From: Tubiluchus corallicola
Taxonomy: Eukaryota > Priapulida > Priapulimorpha > Priapulimorphida > Tubiluchidae
Assembly: GCA_030141605.1 (NCBI GenBank)
Contig: JAQGDQ010000520.1
Coordinates: 1 to 64,000, forward strand
Direction of reading: 5' to 3'
Length of the DNA stretch: 64,000 nt
Shown here piece by piece: positions 1 to 16,974 of the stretch. The notes under the pieces are model-generated. The model had not been told where the DNA came from. It made no database searches and saw only the letters and a list, made by a program, of their open reading frames with translations. Position 1 is the stretch's first letter. Every line of letters begins with the position of its first letter. A program made the translations under genes and the position numbers.

Positions 1-1070
1 GCACTTTAGGTTCATTTTACTGTAATCATTTATACTTAGAAAAATATAACAAAGAAATTTGCAAAAAAATATCTATAAAGCATAAAGATAATTTATGCTA
101 CTGCTGTACAGAACTTTCACATAATTACTTACCGTATATACTTATGTACAAGTCGAATTTTTGGGTGGCGATTTATGGTGAAATTTTTCGGGTCGACTTA
201 TACTTATGATATGTTTTTTTGGAGATGTCACTAGGGAGTCGTCTAGAATACGAATATGTAAAGAAATAATCCTTCATTATACGCTGGACTGAATGAACAC
301 TCATACTGTGGTACTTCACATCAGAGAATGTTTGCATCTTGACATTACTTCACAAAATTAACAAATATTACTGTAATTTATTTTAATGCATGTGAAATTA
401 AGTTAAAATTTATATATTACCGGTAAATAAACTAGCAACGGAGCACTAGATCGGAACCTGGAAACCACCAATGTTGTGCAGGTGCTGCCGCCTGTCGGCT
501 TTTGTATACTGTTTTACACTGGCCTTGTATATGCGTGTTTTATTGGCAAAATATCGATTACCAGCACACGCGCGTACATAAAACACAACTACACAGAGGT
601 ATTAATTTTAGTAAATTATTTTTTTCTTTAAACGGGAAGATGATGAACCACATCATTCACTCTGGAAGATCTTAATATTTTAGGGTTGACTTGTACACAG
701 GTAATATATAAAATGATGCAATTTTTCTCTTTAAATGCACATCGACTTGTACATAAGGTCGACTTGTACATAAGTATATACGGTATGTAATTTTTTATTA
801 TACTTTTCACGGAATGATATTAAAACTTATTATACTTTTCACGGAAATTGACGCCATGCTGTTTTTCTTCAGTCGATGAATGACGTCATTGGTGGAAGAA
901 TGGGCGTTGAAAATCGGTGTGCCAAAACTTGACCTTAAAGCGATTTTACTAATTACATGAGCCGCTTAACACACTTTTATTACAAATTTTTTTTTAACTT
1001 TTTTTTGCAAATATGAAAATAAGCCTAACTTCCCAGAAGGCTTGCCCTTTTCTTTAAATCTCAAGATTTT
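1..1070. repeat. Dispersed repeat copy, interrupted by a TA-flanked MITE
   Basis: Positions 1-130 and about 795-1,070 match, segment by segment, the uninterrupted stretch 49,605-50,140 inside an importin-13 intron. Shared blocks include CTTAGAAAAA, a TTTGCAAAAA run, CTGCTGTA/CCGCTGTA, a TCATTGGTGGAA block, and the right-hand block around CCAGAAGGC with TTCTTTAAAT. In this copy the two halves are separated by the element at 132-783, so the second copy is close to an empty-site reference. I cannot name the family, and neither copy shows a credible reading frame. The true left end may lie outside the window. Confidence 0.6.
132..783. mobile_element. Non-autonomous TA-flanked DNA transposon (Tc1/mariner/pogo-type MITE), 652 bp
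   Basis: The ends are near-perfect terminal inverted repeats of about 26 bp. The left end starts CCGTATATACTTATGTACAA and the right end is its reverse complement. Both are flanked by TA (130-131 and 784-785), the target duplication of the IS630/Tc1/mariner/pogo superfamily. The motif GTCGACTT(A/G)TAC recurs near both ends in both orientations (about 191, 683, 741 and 759), which resembles reiterated transposase-binding sites. No transposase frame is present. It sits inside the repeat at 1-1,070, upstream of the first recognisable TMEM9 exon. Confidence 0.75.
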
Positions 1071-1119
1071 AACATATTTGTGTAAGATTCAACAGCTTAA
1101 TTCATGTCCTTTATTTCAG

Positions 1120-4100
1120 GCCAGCGAAGATGATAGTAGATGTAAATGTGTATGTCCAAGTCCTACTGTTGTTAATGGAACTGAAACTAACAAAACAGTC
1201 TACAAGTTAACTAAAATATCTGCAGATAAATGGTAAAGCAACTTAGTTATAGAATTCTTTTGTATAATTTTTATTTTTTATTTTATTTGAAGTTAAAGTT
1301 GTTTGTATAGTACCAACTTAATTAAATACTTGTGTTATATTACAATGACATCACTAATTGAACCCAAAAACACATATGGATTTGCTTTGTGATTATAATA
1401 CGAGTTAAAAAGTTTAGATTTCGTTAGAGTGCATTCACGTGAATCTCCAAATTTTTGGTAAAAGTTGCCGATTACTTACAAATCATTTTGTTTAGAACAG
1501 GCAGTTTTTTATAAATTTATTTAAAGATGTCCAGAATTTGCCCAAGTCATTAGCTTGAAAATAAGTTAGTACTCTTCTGAGACTTGCCATGGTCGTAATC
1601 ATAAAGAAGTCGTTTTCAATTTTTTTTTATTTTTTACAGGTGCTTTCCTTCTTCATGAACCTTCATCAGCTGTAAATTTGAAATAAAATACAGAGACATT
1701 AAAATAGGGGATAGAAAATTCATTAAAAAGCTGTGTTAGCAATTGTAATGTTTCTTCTAATTTTGTTTTTAACACAGTTTCTGAATGAATTTGGTATCCT
1801 TATTTTATTGTCATGGCATATTGTCATTTTATATGTAGTTTTACCTGTAATTTTTATTAGTGTATCTCTACTGTACAGCTGATGAAGTCTGCGAAGGACG
1901 AAAACTCCTGTGAAAATAAAAAAATTGAGATTTAAGTCATTTCATTTGTCCAAGTCATTTCAAATGTTTTTGTCTAGCTTTTAGCAGACGGTTTTTTATT
2001 TCTATTGAAGGCGGGTGTTAAAACTAATAGCAAAGTGTTTTGATAAGCTGAGCAGTCTAAAGAAGTTTTTGAATATTGTCAAAGTGATAAGGTGTTCTCT
2101 AATTTGTTTACTCACCAGAAATGGAGCAAATATTTTCAGCAGTCGAATAACATTGAGTGTCATTCAGAACTGCAAGTTTCACTGTTATTTGCTAAATTCC
2201 ATCTTACAATATAAACATCGAACAAGTTTATTCACTTGAGTGCAGAGGAACAACTTGAGTGTAGAGTCATTGAAAGAGCTTTTATTTGTTCTGCACAACT
2301 TTAGAAAACTTTCTTATAAAGAATTTCATACCTTCTTAAAAGAATAACCTATTATTGTTAAGGAAAATTGGATCTGCAGATAAGCAGACACTATGGGCAT
2401 ATGGCGAGAACAAATTTCTTCGTACTTAAAGCCTCCAAAATGACTTGGTCTCAGAGTACAGAAAATGTGTTGCTTATTGAGGCTGTGGCCCGGATTCTGC
2501 TGTGGAAACTCGGAAGCACTTCCTTGATCTCTAGCCTATAACTAGTATTCATCTTTTTTGTGCATGACAATATAATAAGCCCATTTCAAGCCTTGTAGCT
2601 ATAAATTGACTTCACAACGTTTGTTATTTTTTAGTAAATGTGAATACATGGTAGAGCTTGTACCAGAGCTGCATTCCGTAATTGAAAAAGTTAATGAATT
2701 TTGTCCCCGTTGCGAATGTAAATTTGAAAGCCGAAGTCCTACTACTATAAAGGTAAATTTGTGAAAGCAGATAGTGCATTTGTTTGGAAAACCCAAAAGT
2801 TTTATATATATCTAAATTATAACAGGCTTATCTTGACTTACTAAAATGTTAACTCAGATTTTTTCATTTTTACAACTTATTACCTTAAAATAAACTTATA
2901 TAAAGTTATATTCTTTACTAACTCACTTTTAATAAGTTAAATCTTGTGAATTTTTTCTTGTTTTAATAAATATTTGTAAAAGTAAGAAAGAAGTCTAATA
3001 CTCCTCGTTATATGTAAATTCACTTTAGTCTGTAGTACTTACTTACAATTTTCTGTTGATTTACCAGGTTGTTGTGATCATTATTATCTGCATCATGTCA
3101 TTCCTATTGATTTACATGTTATTCCTTTTGTGTCTGGATCCGTTGATGACAAAACGCGGAGTTGCATATCGGCCACAGACTAATGAGGAGGTGAATTTGG
3201 TAATTATTTATGTTAATTAAGCAAAATGTAATTGTAGTCAAATTCCTTTTGCACTTGGCAATTTGTAAGTTGCTCACCAAATTAAGATAATTTTTATCAG
3301 GCAAACTAGCTTTAATTTTGTAAATAAAACTGATTTCTTCAATGGTGTCACCTGTCCAATAACGTAATGCTGCTACTAAAATTGCATCTTACATTTTATG
3401 ATATTTGCTTGGTGTGCTTCTTCAGTTAAAAGTTTGTTCTCTGTTGTAGCTTGAGTATATCAAGATTAGAAGTCATTGAACACTAGTTTTCTTAAAATAA
3501 CACAGTAATATCTACTGCAATAGTATTATCATCTACGGCTGTTTTACTTCCTATGAGATTAAGTTGTTGAAGTGACAGAAATATTGATTAAGTTTTAGAT
3601 ACTATTAAATTGTATGCCACATTTGTTTTTCAATATGAATAGTAACTTTTTGAAAATATTTTTTGTGGTAAAGTGATCTCACCTCATATTTTCTTCAAAT
3701 TTAAATCATTTTTTTGTTAATGGAATTGCTTTGGATTGGACAAAGAAGTAAACTAACTTTCATTTTTTGTTGAATTATGATTTTATTACTTAAAACTAAT
3801 GTTGTTCGTTGTCCTAGGTTCCGCCCTAGGTTCATGTTGCACTCTTAGTCAAGTTTCATTCTGGTGTCTATATCTTCATATTAGTAAATTAATTTGTGAA
3901 ATTTAGTGTTTTGACAAAATAACAACTTGATGTGATAGCAAATTTAAGACCATTCGCTTTTACATTTACCTGCAGTTCAATTGACTAATGTAGAGTTTTT
4001 TGCCAAACGATTTAGCGAATGCTCTTGCAGTGTTTCATTGATACATGTATACTGTTTTAACAGGAGGAGCCAGAGCGTGTCATGCGTCGAGTGCGAGCCG

Positions 4101-4201
4101 ACACCGTGCTTAACCGGGTAGAGAACCAGAAAGAACGCTGGAAATCTCAGGTTCAAGAGCAGCGGAGAAATGTTTATGACCGACATGCAATGCTAAACTA
4201 G
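1120..4201 (+). CDS. TMEM9: TMEM9-family transmembrane protein (last four exons; signal-peptide exon not found)
   Basis: Coding exons are 1,120-1,232, 2,635-2,752, 3,068-3,190 and 4,064-4,201. All are bounded by AG/GT, and the phases join to 163 residues plus a TAG stop. The protein opens with the family signature DSRCKCVCPSP. A second cysteine cluster (CPRCECKFESRS) follows just before one membrane segment at about residues 80-98 of the visible part. The cytoplasmic tail contains VLNRVENQKERWKSQVQEQR and ends DRHAML-N. Known TMEM9 proteins are about 180 residues, so only the short signal-peptide exon is missing. The family comprises glycosylated lysosomal/late-endosomal type I membrane proteins; human TMEM9 is linked to v-ATPase assembly and CLC transporter regulation, and TMEM9B to inflammatory signalling. 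Which vertebrate paralogue is closer cannot be decided. Introns are short to medium, and one carries the inverted-repeat element at 1,612-1,940. Confidence 0.93.
1612..1940. mobile_element. Inverted-repeat element (MITE-like) in the first visible TMEM9 intron
   Basis: About 50 bp near 1,620-1,672 are the imperfect reverse complement of 1,874-1,930. The inner ends are identical (CTTCATCAGCTGTA against TACAGCTGATGAAG) and the outer ends share TCAATTTTTTT...ATTTT.ACAGG. The central 200 bp is AT-rich and non-coding. No convincing target duplication was found, so the exact ends are uncertain. It could be a short DNA transposon or a simple foldback element. Confidence 0.5.
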
Positions 4202-4214
4202 TGTACTTTTTGTA

Positions 4215-4220
4215 AATAAA
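4215..4220 (+). terminator. Polyadenylation signal of TMEM9
   Basis: AATAAA lies 13 nt after the TMEM9 stop codon. If used, the 3' UTR would be very short. No nearer competing signal is seen. Confidence 0.5.
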
Positions 4221-7075
4221 ATCAAATTTCATCAATAGTTTTTGAAAGTTTACACTTGTTTACAGCAATAACTGATGTAATGTAATCGGTATGTGTGTGC
4301 TTAGATGTCTTAACGTTTCACAAAAGAAGTGCTCATTCCACTTCGTAAATGTCAGTCGGTAAATTTAGATAAAGAAAACATGCCATTCAGATACTCATTG
4401 CTTGTTGTACTTGTGTATTACATATTTTCATCTAAAATTTCTGCATTTTGAGTACACTCTTTGGTTCATATCAAACTGCGCATCTTACCATTTGAAAGTT
4501 TTACTCACAATTAGAAATATACCATTAGGGCAAATTCCATGCCTTTTTAAGTATGTACATGTATCAGACTAGGCTTCTGTACTAATTCAATACCAATGCA
4601 TTACTACAGTATGTTGCAATCTGACACTAAAACAAAAGTATCGACCTATGCTTAAAATCCTAGTACATGTCTGTATACTGAAAGTTAGATGATCCTTTCT
4701 TTATATTTTTATAAATGTATCCTCAATGTAGCAAAGTTTTCCTTCTGCCAAATTGCAGTCCATCTGACATTTTCTTTATAATGAAATTGCTGTAGTTGTT
4801 CTTAGGTATTTGTCAACGAGTAAAAACTGAATTCAGTATTCTTGTCAGATACTACACATTTTTCCCGCTTACAAATGAGTTTACTACCTAAGATAAAGAA
4901 TTTTCTATCATCATGTAGCAAGAAACACAACTGTGTATTATTTGAAGCTTATTCACACCAAACAAATCGTTTACATTAACATTAAATTTTGTTCACATTA
5001 TGCCTATACATGTCACACCTTTTGCATCTTTAGTTGTTGTTTGTTAGTTTAAAAATGGTCGTCTTTGAACAGGAATCTGCCTAATTTAGACTGGTCATTC
5101 TTGATTGTCTTCCTTGGTATTTAAGCATTTACTTTGTCTAGAAATAGCAAAAAATTGTGTGGAATTCAACCACTTCTTTGTTGTGCTGTATATTAATTTG
5201 TAAAATTGTTAAAAATTTAACATTTCAACTGTTCAAGGTATGCTTTGATTATATAACTGTGATGACCATTTGAGTGTCAGGTACAACTGAGTGGAGCCAC
5301 ACCCTGTTTCTGAGAAATTAACCGAATGTTATTTGGCTATGTAAATCCCACTTTTATATTTCAAGTTTCCACCTTTCAACTTCTTCATGCTTTAATATTA
5401 AGTATCTTTTAATAATAGTTTATTGAAAGAAGTCCTACTTTCTTTCTCGATGACGTTCATCTAGCATTTTCAGAGATTTCGTAGAAATGTAGATATCATG
5501 CTGGTGGTGCCATCTACAAACGTTTTAGTGAACTAAATGAATCATTGTAATTTCAGTTATTTGTGTAGCTTAGAAACTAGAAACTAGATAGATCAACCCA
5601 CCCAGAAATTTTACATACTGTGTTTTCATCATGTGTAAAACATTTGTAAACCAAAATTGTAATTATTGTTGCATTCTACATGTATAATTATGACGATAAT
5701 ATAGAGAAGCACAAAATGTTATCATAATTATTAGTAACGTTTATAATAATAATTTGATAAATTTTGTCAACTACTTATAAGCGTGTTGTATTTATGTTAG
5801 AATGAAACTGTACATAATAAATAGCTGGAAAATATTCCCAATTTTTTGTACTGTAAAGTAATAACAGATAAATGTATTTATTACCGCTAATAAAAATGTG
5901 CGTAATTGTTAAAACTGTATTGTTCTAGTGAGGTATTCTTGAAACTTTATTTCTTTTAATCGTTAACACTCCACCAAGAATCATTGGACATTTGTTAACT
6001 TTTTTAAGAAAAGTTGTCTGTGTATTTGTTATTTTACAATAAGCGAATGTCAACTACATTGGTTAGTAGATTAGCTAGATTTCGTCATAATATGCTAGTG
6101 CTACATGTTTGAGGAACTTGCTGAATACTGCTGGTTGTTTACTCTACTAGTATGCATTTGTCTGATAACTTTTGTCATTATATAACGTTTTCTTAGAGAA
6201 AGACAGATATTTGTTAAATATTAGAAATTTAACTACAGAACTTTAAAAATGATTTTAAGGATTGTCAAAGCTCAGGCAAGTTTGTTGCTATGCTTGGGTT
6301 TCGATTTTGAGAACATTGTGTATAAAACACGTTTGCATAAGGGGTAGAGCTTTCCAACTTCTTCATTAGGCAAAGTCTGTTTTTCAGGTATTTTGAATCT
6401 ATTCAGTTGTGGTTAGCTAATACCAGTTAATTATTTGTTAATATTAGTTATTATACTACGTCCTGGCTAAAGTACATTATTGGCCCTTATGGAAACCAAT
6501 GATGCTTATTGGGTCACCAATTTATAAAAAGTCTACAATGCTGTTTTCCCAGAAATATGGGTTTACTATGTCATGTAATTGTGTGACAGTAAGTTATTAC
6601 AGGTGGACTGTCATTTGGCGGTAGGGTTTTTAGTCGCGTCTATGACTGTATGTATCTGTGCTCGTCTATCCACACAATGAAATCTAAACAGACGAAGCTG
6701 TAGTCATCTAACTTCGCACCGATTGGTCTAGGCGAGACGTGGAAACTCACGGTTCAAAAAGTCAACCCTCTGGTCACAAGATCAAAAACGTTAAAATAAT
6801 TTTTCCCGGCAATGACTGTGCCGAGAGGTCGATCTGCATCTTTACCGCTGAGTGTCTTGATTGTAAAAATCGTATTTTGAAATTTTGTCAGTAATGGAAC
6901 GATTTGCATGAAACTGTCTTACAGTTCGGTGTTTTGAAATGCAATGTAGATTGATAATGCTCTGGCGGGATTTCAAGCTAAAGTTCGGAAAAAGCTTCAT
7001 ATCGCGGAGAGTCCAGACTGCAAGGCACCTGACGATCCTACCCACAGACCTGCTGAAGATTGTCTGTATGTTTCT
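4221..7075. other. Gene-free intergenic DNA between convergent TMEM9 and SIX1/2
   Basis: No frame in this stretch has splice-compatible or family-like coding character. It is AT-rich unique-looking sequence, with a slightly more GC-rich patch at about 6,600-6,860 that may be an old repeat but has no ends I can define. Some of it may be an extended TMEM9 3' UTR. Confidence 0.5.
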
Positions 7076-7083
7076 GTACTAGC

Positions 7084-7316
7084 CAGGGCCTATTTCAGCC
7101 TAAGCGAGGCCCGGGGAAGTGGGGTGTGTGAGGCTTCCTCGGGGAAAATTTTTGAACTGTTAGAACGCCTCAGAAGCATTTTCGAAGAGAAAATATGGAG
7201 TTGTACAGTATGTTCGCATAAAGCAAAAAAATAATGTTACCTCGGCGCGAGGCCCCCCTGGAGGGTGAGGCCCCGGGGAAGTATCCCCACTCCCCCCCCC
7301 CTTGAACTAGGCCCTG
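7084..7316. mobile_element. Short hAT-type non-autonomous element, 233 bp
   Basis: The element begins CAGGGCCTATTTCAG and ends CTTGAACTAGGCCCTG, which gives a 9-bp perfect terminal inverted repeat extended imperfectly. It is flanked by a perfect 8-bp direct repeat GTACTAGC at 7,076-7,083 and 7,317-7,324. An 8-bp target duplication with CAGGG-type ends is characteristic of hAT transposons. The interior is far more GC-rich than its surroundings and repeats the GAGGCCCCGGGGAAG motif in related forms near both ends. It has no coding capacity. Confidence 0.85.
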
Positions 7317-7324
7317 GTACTAGC

Positions 7325-8410
7325 TATGCATGTACATTAAATGACATAATAACGATAAAAAAATCACTGCAGATGTTTTCTTAGAGCTAATAGTAATAAT
7401 GTACATAATAGTTTTATTTGGCATCAAGATATCACTTGAGTGAGTTTAAATAACAAGGCAAATGAATAAACCACTACATCTCAGTTCACTATTACAGTAT
7501 TACACTTATTTTATAGTGATAAATTTTTATATCCTAGGTTTATTATTGTTGCAGGAAATGAAAAATAAAATACCAGTAAGGCACATAAATGTAACGGAGT
7601 CAATTATCCTGAACATGTCTACAGATCATTACTAAAAATGAAAGTAATATAATAAAGTTATTGCAAGTTGTGTTATACAGTTTTTCTGCTAAATTTTCCA
7701 CAGAAACTAGGAAAATTTATCCTAAAGGATAACGTGGAAATAAGCCTAAATTATATTATAAAGAACATTTCATTTTAAACCAGTTTCTGTCTTAATGCAA
7801 ACGTAAGTCAAAACCTAGCTTTCCATAGACTTAGAATTTCGCCTTTAAATCCGAAAGGTGGTAATGAAAGGTTGTAAAGAATAAAGTTTTGCAAATTATT
7901 TGAGAGCAGAGCCTAAAGCCTGCAGGATACACCTCCACAGAAAGAATATTGTTATACTGTGATGGAGGACGTCTGCTCCTAGACAAACATTTGTTTCAGC
8001 ACTGCCTGGATTTAATTTATTGCTGATCATTATTATTTACGTGTCCGAATTAAATTTTTTTTGAAGCCCTGAATATAAAAATGGGCGGCAGATACCTAAC
8101 AAGTCATGACGAAGTATTTCGTTTACATGGGTCTACTGCGCTAGTGTATCTTCAGTTCTTCAACTTACAAATATTCGAAACATAAATAAACTCTTCTCAC
8201 AACAGTTAGCACTTAGCTTAAAAACAAACAAATTTTTCGAAATACAAAACTGGTAATTTGAGTGCAAATATGTCTATGCGTTATATCTAGTGATTTAAAC
8301 ACGATGCATCAAGTTGGCTGAAGCCATGGAGCTGATCCTTCATGTCACGTTTATGTTTTAAATTTTGGCATGTATTTTTTGTTTTGGACAGCAAAGTGCT
8401 TAAATTACCA
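7325..8410. other. 3' flank, possibly 3' UTR, of the SIX1/2 gene
   Basis: No coding sequence is seen here. On the minus strand an AATAAA lies at 8,021-8,016, about 390 bp after the SIX1/2 stop codon, and would be a reasonable polyadenylation site. Further AATAAA-like strings occur downstream (for example around 7,429), so the transcript end cannot be fixed. Confidence 0.4.
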
Positions 8411-14420
<6,010 letters not shown>

Positions 14421-14430
14421 TGAACATTGA

Positions 14431-14700
14431 CCAGACGGTTTAGTGTAGTGGTAACGCGTCAATTTTCCGTCTGGGAAGTCGTGAGTTCGATACAGCGGCC
14501 GGGTCATACCAAAGGCTTTAAAAATGTTGTCCTGTCTGGTATTTAGGGCAAAAGTTGGGTCATACTAATTTTTGTTATGTAGTTGAAGACTGTTAGTTAA
14601 AATCGTCCCAAAAGCTCTTTAGAGCTTATATTAATTGTTCATCTAAAAGCCGACTTTAAATAATAATAATAATTATTATTATTATTATTATTATTATTGC
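14431..14700 (+). mobile_element. tRNA-derived SINE with an AAT/ATT microsatellite tail
   Basis: A tRNA-like head carries an RNA polymerase III A box, TAGTGTAGTGG at 14,441-14,451, and a B box, GAGTTCGATAC at 14,483-14,493, at normal tRNA spacing. The intervening part does not fold as a clean functional tRNA and no mature 3' end is apparent, so I read it as a SINE head. A non-tRNA body of about 150 bp follows. It ends in a TAA/TTA triplet microsatellite at 14,658-14,699, the usual kind of tail. Confidence 0.7.
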
Positions 14701-16033
14701 ATGAATCTGTACATTACATCATCTGTACATGGATTAAAGATCAAAACTGCACAGTCTGGTGACAATACTCAAAACCGCGTGGTTTCCCGAAAATTCCTTA
14801 ATTCTTTCACACCACCGCCGTCCAGCCTGATTACTAACTTTCTTAATGAACAACTTAACTAGCATGTAGTGTTCGTTTTTTTGCTGTCTTAAAAGCGCAT
14901 TACTTACAGTCAGTTTATACTCATGTACTGATCCAACAGTAAACAAATAAAAGTTTTTTTATTAGTTTAATAAAAGTATTGATTTCCTATTAGTAAACAA
15001 ATGAAGTTATCAGCGCTGTATAATCGTACAGTGTCTTGCACTTAGGGCCTAGAAAAGACTGTGAGATTTGATCGCCATAAATAAATTACAACTATAAACA
15101 ATAATAACAAATATGATACCATCTTCAATGTAACATTTTTTCACTAAAGTATTTTTTCTCCTGAACTAAAAATAATGCAAAGAGACTACTACTCAGCAAA
15201 AAGACAAAAAGTACCTTTTTAGGCATTAAAATCAAGATGATTTGGATTAACAAACTGTGTTGAATAAGCTGAACTGTGTTACATGCTTTTAGGAAAACCT
15301 TGTGGGTAAATGAAGTTAGTGATTTGACAATAGAAATGCGTTGCATATTATTGATATTTCTAATAAAATCCTTAAATGTATTCTATAGATATTCTAAGCC
15401 CAAAAATGGAATTTAAAGTTCATCAATCATCCGTAATACAGGCTTTTATATGGTTACTCGTATTTATTTACCTTGTTTAAGCAAAAAAGTGATAACAAAA
15501 CTTGCATGAATCTACGCAAACTGAACTCAAATGAGAATTAATTTTACGTGCTTAAAAAAGAAGAAAGAGATTGAAGACAAGAAGAAGATAAAAGGAAAGG
15601 ATGTGCATAAGATCCATTTCACCTAGTGAACGCGTGGCGAAATTTTTCGAGGAAAAATTCGTTGGGTGTGGTGCGTATGGAACATATTGCTTTCTATGAC
15701 GCATTTCACACAGGTGCCTCTTGGGGAATTTTTGGAGTTATTTTCCTCGTGAGGAATTCTATCGTCACCTAGAACCTCACGAAGAAATTTGCCGCTTGAT
15801 AGAAATGCAGTCTTGTTCCATTTTCGTGAAGATTTCTTGTGGAACTCACATTAAAATTTACTGCTCGTTCACTTCTTTATTGATTACCAAACGACAATTA
15901 GCGTACTTTAGAAAAAAATAATAATTAAACGCTTCTAACTTAATTCTTATTATATAAACGAGTTTTTCTTTCACTAACAGTGAGCACTATCTTCGTGAAA
16001 ACTAGTAAACAACACATGTACATAACTGTTATA
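14701..16033. other. Gene-free AT-rich DNA
   Basis: Only short frames without splice support occur. The block at about 15,620-15,800 has recurring GAAATTTTTC / GAGGAA(A)ATTC motifs in both orientations and may be part of an unrecognised repeat. Confidence 0.3.
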
Positions 16034-16035
16034 TA

Positions 16036-16972
16036 GGGTGGCGCAGAAAAAAATGTGCCGAAGTTTAGACTACAATAATATTAGAAACAAGTAGAAAGTT
16101 AAAATTTCACAGTATGATACTACAAAACATTAATCTTTGGATGTGGAAGTTACAGTTTATAGTTTTAGTGGCTTTTTAAGTTCTAGGCGAAAAGACTTTC
16201 CATGTTAAAAAATTAAATGCAGGAACAACGTCAACTACAATCGTCAACTGAAAAACAGCAACGGTGACGTATAAAGCACTCAATACATGGTAGCAAAACA
16301 ACAAGAAACCAAGAAATCAACCAGTTTACATCATGGTCACCATCACAGAAAAAACACTGATAATTTGTAGCCAAAAAAATGGGAGTTAGTCTTTTGGATT
16401 ATGTTATCTAGAATTTCCTTTAAGAGAGTGTACAATGGTCGCATACAGCCGTTTGATGCAAAGCAACTGCAGGCAAAAACTGCTGAGTGGCTGGGACCAA
16501 ATAAATATCCTCAAAGATTTGAGTAACTGTAACAGCTGGAGCAAGAAATGCTTTCGTGTAGTGAAAATGGTGGGCAGTTAACTGCCTTCACGTGAAATGT
16601 TTTATATAGGTTTTGTTTTTTATACTCTGTTAGGCAATCATTTAGTACTGCTTAGCGATTTTAGCTGTCCATATATGTACCTTTCAAATTTTTATTGTAC
16701 TAACAAAATGCAGTTTAAACCAAAATGGTAGACACATAAAGCATTTGCTGTAAATTTTAACAATAGCGGCACAAACATTTTTTGACATTTATTTTTTACT
16801 TGTTAATTTAAAATTTCTATACCCTTGAACAAATATAAGGGAGTGACTTAAAATTTTTGGTGTTTATACGCAAAGTCTGTATAACATCAGTGTGGTAATT
16901 TCCAAGCAATTCCCCTATTTTCTTCTTATAATATCGTGACTAAAACTTCGACACAACTGTGCGCCACTTGGG
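16036..16972. mobile_element. Tc1/mariner-like element, degraded, about 937 bp
   Basis: The left end GGGTGGCGCAGAAAAAAA...GCCGAAGTTTAG is inverted at the right end as CTAAAACTTCGACAC...TGCGCCACTTGG. These are imperfect terminal repeats of about 33 bp. TA lies on both outer sides (16,034-16,035 and 16,973-16,974). The interior has a faintly coding look around 16,350-16,520 but no intact frame and no recognised DDE motif. It is probably a decayed or non-autonomous mariner-type element. Confidence 0.55.
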
Positions 16973-16974
16973 TA

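Noticed and set aside
1042-1119. Coding sequence running into TMEM9 from 1,042
   Set aside because: This is intron plus dispersed repeat reading through the AG acceptor. It is not a signal peptide and does not start with a supported exon.
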